From Galdieria yellowstonensis (lineage: Eukaryota > Rhodophyta > Bangiophyceae > Galdieriales > Galdieriaceae), in contig JANCYU010000022.1 of the NCBI GenBank assembly GCA_026122205.1, positions 186,001-250,000 on the forward strand: a DNA stretch of 64,000 nucleotides, in the 5' to 3' direction. The notes below the pieces were generated by a model. The model had not been told where the DNA came from and ran no database searches. It worked only from the letters and a program-made list of their open reading frames with translations. A program made the position numbers and the translations under genes. Position 1 is the first letter of the stretch, and the number at the start of each line of letters is the position of its first letter. Below, piece by piece: positions 55,460 to 64,000 of this stretch.

Positions 55460-57264
55460 ATGGAAAACGGAAAAAGAAACGAAAACCTCGTGGGTGATGA
55501 AGACCTAGTTGACTATGAAGAAGAGGATGAGACGTCCGTTCCAAGTGGGGCTGTGAAGACTGCTTCTACAAAGGAATCCAAAAAGTAAGCTAGCGGTTTT
55601 ATATGTTTGTTCTCGTGGGCGCTTGGGTCAACTGGGAGAAAACTACTAGAATGGTGGCATGGAAGGTTCGAAGACCTTCTGGTATGCAGCTGAAAGTGCA
55701 GAGGCACTTGTGTACACGTTGACAGGCTTGGACACTACAGGTGAAGGGGTCTTGGTTGTCGCGTTGCTCACCTTGGCTACTACGGAGGACTTTTTACGTC
55801 AGAGGGTAGAAACCCTTTTGTAGCGCCATTCAGGTTAGCTTCAACAACCAAGTCACCTCTTCACTGCCGTAGTATCTGTCCCTATGTGGCCCTTTTTCTA
55901 TTTGGCGTCTCTTGGAACTCGTAATAACACTTTTCTTTCTTTGGCGCCTTTAGGGGAAGTTATGTCGGGATTCATAGTACGGGTTTTAAGGACTTCTTGT
56001 TAAAGCCAGAGCTTCTGCGAGCCATTCAGGTGCGTCAACCCACGTATAGAAAGGTAACTTGCTTGACTTGGACACGTTGGACAGGACTGTGGTTTTGAGC
56101 ACCCTTCGGAAGTCCAAGAACAGTGCATTCCACAAGCAATACTAGGCGGTGATATTGTATGTCAGGCAAAAAGTGGTATGGGGAAGACAGCAGTGTTTGC
56201 CCTTGCTGTACTTCACCAGTTGGTACCCGAAGACGGAAAAGTTAGTTGTGTTGTTCTAGGTCATACCAGAGAACTTGCATATCAAATAGCTCATGAATTT
56301 GAACGATTCTCAAAGTACTTACCCAATGTGAGAACTGCGGTTCTTTATGGCGGTGTTCCAATCAAACAACATATGGACAGACTGAAACAGTCGCCACCTC
56401 ACATTGTTGTTGGAACGCCAGGAAGAGTATTAGATCTTGCACGCAGGAAGGCCTTGGATATATCTTCGGTTCAGTTCTTTGTTCTTGATGAGTGTGACAA
56501 GATGCTCGAACAGCTAGATATGCGACGTGATGTTCAAGAGATTTTTCGTATGACTCCGCATAATAAGCAGGTCATGATGTTCTCGGCAACTCTATCGAAG
56601 GAAATTCGAAGTGTCTGTAAAAAGTTTCTATCCAATCCTATGGAAGTTTATGTGGATGATGAAGCTAAGCTCACTCTTCACGGTTTGTTGCAATATTACT
56701 TGAAATTGGAAGAGCATGAGAAGAATAGAAAATTGATGGATCTGCTAGACACACTAGAGTTTAACCAAGTTGTGATTTTTGTCAAGTCTGTGCAACGAGC
56801 CAATGCGTTGAATAAGCTTTTGGTGGAATATAACTTTCCGTCCATTGCAATTCATAGTAGCATGCCACAGTCGGAACGTATCTCAAGATATCAAATGTTT
56901 AAAGATTTTCAGAAGCGTTTACTAGTTGCTACGGATATTTTTGCACGAGGAATTGATATCGAGAGAGTAAATATCGTGATAAACTATGATATGCCGGATT
57001 TGAAAGGTGGTTTTGTTGCTTCGAATCTGCTAAGGTGTTGGTTAAATTATATGAATAGGTCCAGAAGCTACAGCAAAGACAGGAGCGGATGCTTATCTTC
57101 ATCGAGTTGGTCGTGCTGGTCGCTTTGGAACGAAAGGATTGGCAATATCATTTATTAGTTCCAAAGACGATAATGACGTGTTAAACGAAGTACAGAGTCG
57201 CTTTGAAGTTTCCATCGAGCCCCTTCCTGACAAGATTGATGTTGCTTCCTACATGAATGCATAA
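55460..57264 (+). CDS. SUB2: SUB2/UAP56 DECD-box RNA helicase
   Basis: Exons 55460-55584, 55954-56029, 56085-57006 and 57059-57264 total exactly 443 codons. The acidic start (DEDLVDYEEEDE) is typical of UAP56. GSYVGIHSTGFKDFLLKPEL follows, then the Q-motif, CQAKSGMGKT, HTRELAYQ, GTPGR, the diagnostic DECD motif (FVLDECDKML) and SATLSKE. The C-terminal lobe has FVKSVQRANAL, VATDIFARGIDIERVN and HRVGRAGRFGTKG. It unwinds RNA in spliceosome assembly and mRNA export with TREX. Intron 1 is 369 nt, seven times the local norm, and contains several perfect inverted repeats. Introns 2 and 3 (55 and 52 nt) use GTGCGT and GTGGTT donors. Confidence 0.96.
55585..55953 (+). other. long structured intron 1 of SUB2
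   Basis: This GT-AG intron holds four inverted repeats. GAAGGT/ACCTTC has a 6-nt loop, with flanking GCAT/ATGC extending it to about 55657-55687. AAGTGC/GCACTT has a 4-nt loop (55694-55709). AGGTGA/TCACCT lies at 55739-55773. AGGGT/ACCCT has a 4-nt loop (55803-55816). It is visibly less AT-rich than the usual introns here. It may hold a non-coding RNA or a regulatory fold; no snoRNA boxes were confidently assigned. Confidence 0.6.
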
Positions 57265-57492
57265 GTAAGTCATGTTTTGTTGAATTTTCGACCGGAATAG
57301 AGTCGGTTGTTTGGTGCACTTTGTCATTCTCTTCATTGGAGTAGTAGTGTTGTTGGTTGAGATAAAGACATTGCAACATATTTGCTTTTACGTTGTAGCG
57401 ATTCCATTTTTAGCATCTTTGCATTGCTACGTACGTGTTGTTCATTTGTTCGAGCTTTCATCGCAAATGTTGGGAAGAAGTGATATTCTCAG

Positions 57493-57913
57493 TTAGCATT
57501 TTTGTTTCAAGTTGAGATTGTGGTTTAGACGGATATAACGATCAGTTAGTGACGATATTGAATTTTCCTTCGAAGTAGATGATTTATCGTGTTTTGAATG
57601 ATCCTGGAAAGAATCAGACGAAAATTCTTTGTGGTTGTCCATCGAGATACTCGACGATTCTCTCATTCCAAGCACATGTTGAACTGCGCTAAGCTATGCA
57701 TTTGCAAAGTCAGATGTTTCCATAGCAAGGTATAATATATTTTGTTGGGACCTCCTTTTGTTGTTCATGGAATGAGGTGATAAATTCTGATATACCGATG
57801 TCATATTGTTTATAATTTTTTAGTTGTCCATGGGAAAGCGGCAAAGGACTAAGGCAATCGCAGATCTCCCCGAAGCGTTCTTTTTTGACCAATGAGATTT
57901 CTTTCTTGCCCAT
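57493..57913 (-). CDS. possible small protein, tentative
   Basis: Two frames join when a roughly 105-nt GT-AG intron is removed. The first exon from ATG 57913 gives MGKKEISLVKKERFGEICDC and on to YKQYDI; the second gives VQHVLGMRESSS, then a Ser/Lys/Asp-rich tail ending at TAA 57493. That makes about 100 aa. There is no known domain, and the composition of the tail is low-complexity. Its ATG overlaps the ATG of the divergent transporter within the palindrome CATG, so at least one of the two starts may be wrong. Confidence 0.28.
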
Positions 57914-59718
57914 GAAAGAGAGATCGCTCCGTTCACCACAAAGCGGGTTGCTTTTATGTTGTCATCAAGCTACAACTACTTTTGTTCATTTTGGTTCGGC
58001 TGGTAGAACCTACAGAAGATATTTTTATTCGCACAGAACTTACCGTTTCAAGTGCCTCTCTGTTAGAGGTTTGAGAACGTTTGTCACTGCACAAAGACTT
58101 GTAGTGACGCTATTGCAGGTTTCCATGAATAAAAACTCATTGGGAGTTTTTTCAATTTCTGAGGAATCCGTTGAAGAACCCAGAACGTTACAAGATACTG
58201 TTAGCTCTGAAAGTTTTGCAGCAGAGACCTTGCGTTCAAGGTTTTTTGCTCCTTGGTTTCCTTCTTTCTTTTTTCCTGCTGTGGGTTGTCTGTTATTTGG
58301 TTACGACATTGGATGCACTTCTTCTGTTTTGAGAGTTTTAGGCAACATCCAGGCGTCTCTGTCTTCAAACTTTGGTGATCTATCTTCTTTGACGCTGGGT
58401 TTGATAGCATCTTCTTCCCTGTTTGGAGCTCTAGTCAGTAGTGTAGTAGCCTTTCGCTTTGGAGATTCATTGGGCCGTAAAAAAGAACTCGTATTATCTT
58501 CCATTTTATATAGCGTAGGAACTCTTATGGAAGCTCTGTCACCTAATGTTCCTTTTCTCTTTTTTGCCAGACTTTTATTTGGTGCCGGAATTGGATTTTC
58601 TATGCACGCAGCTCCAATATACATAGCAGAATGTGTCCCTAGTGAGAAACGTGGACTTTTGATTTCTCTGAAGGAAGCATTTATTGTTTCAGGAATGGTG
58701 TTTGGCTATCTTGTAGGAGCTCTTTGGGAACCTTCATTTTCACATTTAGACTATTTGTTATCTTGGAGACTTATGTTTGGCTCCGGCATCATTGCTTGTT
58801 TGCTATTTTTTCTTGGTGTTTTATTTATTCCAGAAAGTCCACGATGGCTTGTATTGAAATCCTCTCAAACATCGGAGTCTTTCTTATCTCGTTCCTATAT
58901 TGAATTAGCAAGGTCTTCCCTCATTCGATTAGCAAGAAACAATAAACAAGTGGCTGAACAACAATTGGCATCTCTTATGCAGGCTTTACGAGAAGGCTCT
59001 CTTGAACCCACAGAGTTTCATGGAGTATTTTCTTACTCAGAACTTTTGAAACCTCAGTCACTGAAGCCTTTGTTTATTGCTCTAAGTTTGGTTACTTTTC
59101 AACAAATTACTGGTCAACCTTCTGTACTTTATTTTGCCAATCGTATATTTGAAGATGCTGGGCTTGGTTTTATTGCTGCAGTTGGTCTTGGAGTTTGGAA
59201 ACTTGTGATGACTATAGGATCTTCCATTTTTGTAGATAAGTAAGGAATTGTAGTTGTTGTTGTTGTCATCTCGAAAGAATAATAATTGTTATAGAGTTGG
59301 TCGTCGACCTTTGCTTCTGATTGGCGCAACGGGTATTACTATGGCATTATTTGTGCTTTCATGGCTGTTTTCTGGAACAAATGAAGTTTCTTTTCAGGTT
59401 CCTATCGTTGCCTTTATATTCATTTATGTCGGTGCTTATCAAATTGGTTTTGGTCCCATAACTTGGCTAATTTTGAGTGAAATATTTCCTTTAAGAGTCC
59501 GTTCTGCTTCTCTTGCTATTGGCACATTGGTGAACTTTGGTATGAATTTAATAGTAACTTTTACCTTTGAACTAGAACGAGAGTGGTTTGGAACGAGTGG
59601 ATTGTTTTTGCAGTTTGCACTGATTGGAATTGTTTCTGTTTGGTTTATCTATGAAAAGGTGATAGAAACCAAAGGCCTAACTTTGGAAGAAATTGAAATC
59701 AAGTTGCGCGGTGGTTGA
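57912..59718 (+). CDS. plastid-type sugar/H+ symporter, MFS sugar porter family
   Basis: Two exons, with the intron at about 59240-59294. The N-terminal about 110 residues are rich in Arg, Ser and Thr, consistent with a plastid transit peptide. Twelve membrane helices follow with sugar-porter signatures: GCLLFGYDIGCTSS, the loop RFGDSLGRKKEL, YIAECVPSEKRG, PESPRWLV, QQITGQPSVLYFA, VGRRPLL and the closing ETKGLTLEEIE. The wording fits the chloroplast D-xylose-proton-symporter-like group of plants better than the pGlcT group. The substrate is unknown. ATG 58126 is an alternative start that would remove most of the transit-like region. Confidence 0.88.
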
Positions 59719-59815
59719 CTCTATCCATAATAACCAAAAAAAGGCGGTGTTTTTCTTTATGTCGACACAACACACACACACAAAAATATTGTTGTGTGCT
59801 TAACCATAGTTGAGA

Positions 59816-60382
59816 CTAGAGATAGTTTGTCAGTAAAAGCAATTGGCGGCTATATATGGATATATAATATACACACCGAAACATATCGTTGTGCACCCAA
59901 TAACTTGCTGGGTTGTTAGAGTCGGGAAGTAAATAGAAACACTGGGAGAACTTGAGAGGATTTTGGCTATCATCAACCAACAAGTTGCCATTCACGAACA
60001 CTAAAATTCCGCTTGGCTGTGTCTGCGTAGGCTGGCAGTCACATGTCACTATCTGATGTTGTACTTTTTGAAATGGCAGTGCCTATAATCGGGAGAAACG
60101 ATCCCTCGTCCATCAATAGAAAGGTCGATAAATATTGAAAACTGCCAACTTACTGTAAGTTTTCCAACAATTTGCTGTACTCCCAAATACTTTTCTCCTT
60201 CAAAAGTGAGCATCGAGTTTTCTCTCTATAAACAAGGCGCTCGATCAACTTGACCCAAGAATACACACAACTTCTCTTACATAAAGAGGACCCAAGTTGG
60301 ATCTCGAACTATCAAAAGTATTGTAGTAGTGTTGAACAAACGCTTCACCAACTTGTTCCCATTGTGGTTTGGACGAGTTCAT
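59816..60382 (-). CDS. NTF2: nuclear transport factor 2
   Basis: Three exons: the first from ATG 60382 (PQWEQVGEAFVQHYYNTFDS, LGPLY), then SMLTFEGEKYLGVQQIVGKL, then LPFQKVQHQIVTCDCQPTQ to FYLLPD and WVHNDMFR. The order and spacing match NTF2, the dimer that carries Ran-GDP into the nucleus by binding FxFG nucleoporins. The C-terminus runs about 15 residues beyond the usual end at NDMFR plus a few residues; a missed short intron or alternative end is possible. It diverges from PUS7 over 149 bp. Confidence 0.93.
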
Positions 60383-60531
60383 CTTTTCAGTTGTTGTGGT
60401 TTGGTCGCCCAACCAACAACCAACGACGACCCTACACAAATAATAATAATAATCGAAAATGATCGAAATATTCGTTGCTTTCTTTTGGTGGTTAGAATAT
60501 TTGTTGTGCTGTTGAAGTTGCTGCAGTCTTG
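60383..60531. promoter_or_regulatory. short divergent promoter region, NTF2 / PUS7
   Basis: The 149 bp between the two starts include an AATAATAATAAT run near 60440. No named element is recognised. Confidence 0.4.
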
Positions 60532-62725
60532 ATGAGTACAACATCAGCAGCAGCAAACACACTAGTTACTGAAGAAAGCGTATTCATTAGACGCTTCGTG
60601 TCTTCCCACAACGGCTTTTCAGCAATCGTAAGACATTTGTATTCAGACTTTATCGTCAACGAAGTAAGTGTCCTTTTTGTTATGGAGTGATGATGGTTAT
60701 CCATACAGACTAGGTCAACATGGAAGGAAATGTACTTCAGCTAGAGAAGGAAGACTTGGAGAAACCTGCCGAATTGGAAAGAACGGCTCCTATAGAAAGT
60801 GTTGCGTCGACACAAGATGCGTTAAAACAACTGGAAAAGGTATGTAACATTTGAATTATTTTATTTATTTCATGAGAGTACTTGAAGTGGTTTGATTCAA
60901 GCACGTTGGACCAAGTACGTGAGTTTGTTGCAATGGAAGAGACAAACCATTTACAGGAGGAAGCAACGAAACCGACACTGCTGCTTCCAAACCCAATTCT
61001 CGATAAAGAAGAAAGAAGGCAAATTCATATGCTATTTCGCAGCTTTAACGGCATAACTACGGAAACGATATCCACAGACGAGGCACCAAAGATTCGTCTG
61101 GAGCGTTCTTCACCTTGCAATAAACGTCGTAGAAGAATGAGCGATCCAGATATGCAACAGAACAAGTATCTCTCCTTTCTGCTGTGTAAGAAGAACACGG
61201 AAACGAGTTATGTTGTTTCGAAACTTGCCAGTTGGTTGCATATTCGCACGGGTCGTTTCTCCTTTGCTGGAACAAAAGATAAGCGAGGAATAACCACACA
61301 AGAAATGCGTGTACGAGGAATAACAATGGAAAGAATGTGGCAAGTTAGTCGCAAGTTATCCAATATGCGCATTGGACGTTTCAAGTATTGCAAAGAACCT
61401 TTACATTTGGGAGAATTGAAAGGAAACCGATTCACAGTGGTTTTAAGAAATGTCACATGTGCTGCTGACTCGCATCGACCTGAAGAAATATTTGAAGCTA
61501 TTGAAAATGTAAAAACAAATGGATTTATCAATTACTTTGGTTTGCAACGTTTTGGAAGTGGAGCAATTCCTAGTCATCATGTAGGCTTTGAAATATTGCG
61601 AGGAAATTTTGAAAAAGTAAATCGGTTGATATTAACACCGTATAGTCCTCAGTGGAGAGCTATAGAGGCTTCTGAAAGACTGGGACAAGATATTACCGGA
61701 AAGACTTGTGGGAAGAAAGACCGACCAGAAATCATGGAATATTTACATCAATTCTGTCAAGGTCAACTGCGTGCAGAACAAGTTTATCCTCATTTGCCTC
61801 GTTTTATGACTATTGAAAGACAACTGCTCAAGACATATATGAAAAATGGTCCTAATGATCACAAGGGAGCGTTTTCGTCTCTGCCAAAGGGTTTAAAGAA
61901 AATGTACGTTCATGCAGTTCAAAGTTATATTTGGAATGCTATGGCAAGTGTTCGAATGGATAGTGAGCGATATGATCTTCGTTATGCTGTAGCTGGTGAT
62001 TTGGTACTTGACTTGCAGGATACTAGTTGGACAACTGCTAGTGATCCTCCTCCTTCCGTTGGGTCTCAAGAAGAAGAGTTGTATTCCAACGATGACCAGC
62101 TTGATATGTTGGATACTTCAGATATTGTTGCTGTTGATATAGAGAATCATTTAAAGGTAGTATCCGAGCAGGAAGCCTTGGATAAAAAGTATTCTATAAC
62201 TCAGGTATATCTTCCATTGGTGGGAACGCATATGAAATGGCCTCAAAATGAATGTCGACAAGTTGCATTGCGTATCTTGGAAGAATATTCCATTGACTTT
62301 GAATCCTTGCCAACTATCGTAAGTATTATTTATAGATAGTCACAGTACGAATGAATGACATTGCAATCCAGTCTCAAGAATTTCAGTTTCGAGGAGGCTA
62401 TCGAAAACTTATTTCTATTCCCCAACAAGTCGAGCATAGTTTCATCGATTATGAGGATCCCAATCAACCTCTTACTGATATAGAAGAAAAGTTGTTTACC
62501 AGTACTTATGCAGGTAGGAAACAACAACAGGCACAAGACTCCATCACGTCCACACCCAAAAAGACAGCTTTGATTTTAAAGTTCACCTTGGCTTCTTCAG
62601 AATATGCGACTATGTTCCTGCGAGAGTTAACGAAACAAGACTCTTCAACAACTCAACAGCTTGTCCTCGAACATCAGGTGAGAAGCCTGAAAGACCGTCC
62701 CACAGAGACGATGGATGGACACTAA
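60532..62725 (+). CDS. PUS7: tRNA/mRNA pseudouridine synthase PUS7 (TruD family)
   Basis: Exons 60532-60663, 60714-60839, 60888-62318 and 62372-62725 total exactly 681 codons. The TruD core shows KYLSFLLCKKNTETSYVVSK, the catalytic Asp in RFSFAGTKDKRGITTQ, RFKYCKEPLHLGELKGNRFT, GFINYFGLQRFGSG and LKKMYVHAVQSYIWNAM. The C-terminal exon has FQFRGGYRKLISIP. It isomerises uridine in tRNA, and in other eukaryotes in mRNA and U2 snRNA. The N-terminal 85 residues (acidic, Glu-rich) form an extension typical of eukaryotic PUS7. It converges with ATP1 about 135 bp away. Confidence 0.95.
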
Positions 62726-62860
62726 AAGGACAACGACAACAACAACAACACGAGATTTTAAAAAACCTTTTTATTGAATGGAACCACAAAAAACCATCAC
62801 AACGAAAGGACTGTTGCAACAAGTAAAGAACAAACGATAAAGTAGTCACGGAATTGCAAA

Positions 62861-64000
62861 TTATGGCTTAAAGGTTTCCATAAAGCTCGTTATTGTCTTC
62901 TTCAGCTCATTATCCGCCCACTCCGTCAATGCCAATTCCTTTCGAATGCTGTCCAAAATATCTTTACGACTCGTTCGAACCAACTGCAGAAATTCTTCTT
63001 CGGCTCTACGAACAGCAGAAACTGGAATTTTATCAAAGTATCCACGAACTCCAGCATACAAACAAACAACTTGTTCTTCAACTGGCATGGGACTATATTG
63101 TGCTTGTTTCAACAGTTCATTCAACCGGTCTCCACGATTCAACAATTGCTGAGTTGAGGCATCCAAATCTGAACCAAACTGAGCAAAGGCAGCAACTTCT
63201 CTGTGCTGTGCAAGATCCAGTTTCATGGAACCTGCGACTTGCTTCATACATTTCGGTTGAGCTGCAGAACCAACTCTGGAAACAGAAAGTCCAACATTGA
63301 TTGCAGGTCTCTGGCCTTTATAAAACAGTTCTGACTCCAAAAAGATTTGTCCATCGGTTATACTAATCACATTCGTTGGAATATAGGCAGACACATCTCC
63401 AGCTTGGGTTTCAATAATAGGCAAAGCAGTCAAAGAACCAGCACCGTGAGCATCTGACATTTTGGCAGCTCTTTCCAACAGACGAGAGTGCAAGTAAAAG
63501 ACATCTCCAGGATAGGCTTCACGTCCTGGTGGTCGTCTAAGCAACAAAGACATTTGACGGTAGGCAACTGCTTGTTTTGACAAGTCATCATAGACAATAA
63601 GCGCATGCATTCCATTGTCACGGAAATATTCTCCAATGGCACAACCTGAATAAGGTGCTAAGAACTGCAAAGGAGCTGCATCGGAAGCCGTAGCGGCAAC
63701 AACTATGGAAAACTTGAGTGCACCTGCTTCTTCCAAAGCCTTGACAATCTGCGCTACAGTGGAACGCTTTTGTCCAATGGCAACATAAATACAATACAGC
63801 TTTTTCTTATCATCTCCGGATTCGTAGGCTTGTCTTTGATTGAGGATGGCATCAATAGCTACAGCTGTTTTGCCTGTTTGACGATCTCCAATAATAAGTT
63901 CTCGCTGACCTCTTCCAATAGGCACAAGAGCGTCAACTGCCTTTAGCCCTGTTTGCATGGGTTCTTTGACACCTTTACGAGGGAATGATTCAGATTGCTA
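62861..64000 (-). CDS. ATP1: mitochondrial ATP synthase F1 alpha subunit, 5' end outside window
   Basis: The C-terminal about 380 residues of the F1 alpha chain; the frame stays open to the window edge, so the start lies beyond 64000. It shows EPMQTGLKAVDALVPIGRGQ, the P-loop GDRQTGKTAVA, VYDDLSKQAVAYRQMSLLLR and PGREAYPGDVFYLHSRLLER. ISITDGQIFLESELFYKG, NVGLSVSRVGSAAQ (with the arginine finger) and FGSDLDASTQQLL follow. The alpha chain binds non-catalytic ATP and pairs with beta in mitochondrial F1. A mitochondrial rather than plastid origin is likely from the overall wording, but the decisive N-terminus is missing. Confidence 0.95.

Noticed and set aside
57311..57496. Plus-strand hydrophobic 61-codon frame after SUB2
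   Set aside because: Short, not clearly linked to another exon, and in the expected 3' UTR of SUB2.
59765..59785. CA-dinucleotide run
   Set aside because: A short simple repeat between convergent genes, with no further structure.

Overview
This window is nuclear DNA of a gene-dense, intron-bearing eukaryotic alga. About 37 protein genes lie on both strands. Most are split by introns of only about 42-66 nt, and gaps between genes are often below 150 bp. Plastid-type genes (a leucine-pathway isopropylmalate dehydratase large subunit, a plastid-type sugar transporter with an N-terminal extension, a NUMOD3 protein) sit among core eukaryotic genes. Compactness, roughly 50-nt introns, moderate AT richness and this gene mix point to a unicellular red alga of the Cyanidiophyceae, most likely Galdieria-like. 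That assignment is inference from gene style, not from a marker. No tRNA, rRNA, CRISPR array, insertion sequence or viral gene was recognised.

Layout. 0-12.3 kb: a TPR-like protein (-), the DNA polymerase epsilon catalytic subunit (+), an SR-type cyclophilin (-) and D-2-hydroxyglutarate dehydrogenase (+). 12.3-17.3 kb: a small FOP/TON1-like LisH protein (-), a WD40 protein with an N-terminal PCNA-binding motif (+), a small basic protein (-, tentative) and a PfkB sugar kinase (+). 17.5-27.2 kb: complete TOR kinase (2942 aa, four exons) followed 27 bp later by an elongin-A-like protein. 27.2-30.8 kb (all -): PPIL1 cyclophilin, an unknown protein, isopropylmalate dehydratase and VMA21. 30.9-36.3 kb: VPS33 and an ITFG1/LINKIN-like membrane protein (+), then an AIG1/FAR-17a-like membrane protein (-). 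36.3-40.5 kb: a broken orphan reading frame (+), eIF4A (-) and the NUMOD3 protein (-). 41-46 kb: a PREPL-like serine peptidase and a GH31 alpha-xylosidase-like enzyme (+). 46-48 kb (-): a LisH-CTLH-CRA protein and profilin. 48.5-54 kb (+): gamma-glutamyltransferase, a bZIP factor and RPN8. 54-55.4 kb (-): an A20/AN1 protein and a small membrane protein. 55.4-64 kb: SUB2/UAP56 (+), a sugar transporter (+), NTF2 (-), PUS7 (+) and the 5'-truncated ATP synthase alpha subunit (-).

The genes do not form one pathway; this is ordinary chromosome sequence. Several neighbours share a cellular theme: VMA21 and VPS33 (vacuole/endolysosome) diverge from 140 bp, and SUB2, NTF2, eIF4A, two cyclophilins and RPN8 serve mRNA processing, transport, translation and turnover. 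The observations most worth following up are: a 369-nt intron in SUB2 with four inverted repeats; loss of the second C-terminal cysteine motif in Pol epsilon; a PIP-box at the start of a WD40 protein; a tandemly duplicated unnamed domain in the NUMOD3 protein; extreme packing around TOR-EloA-PPIL1; and GC-AG introns. Exon boundaries were read by eye from frame continuity and family similarity, so those of poorly conserved genes are provisional.
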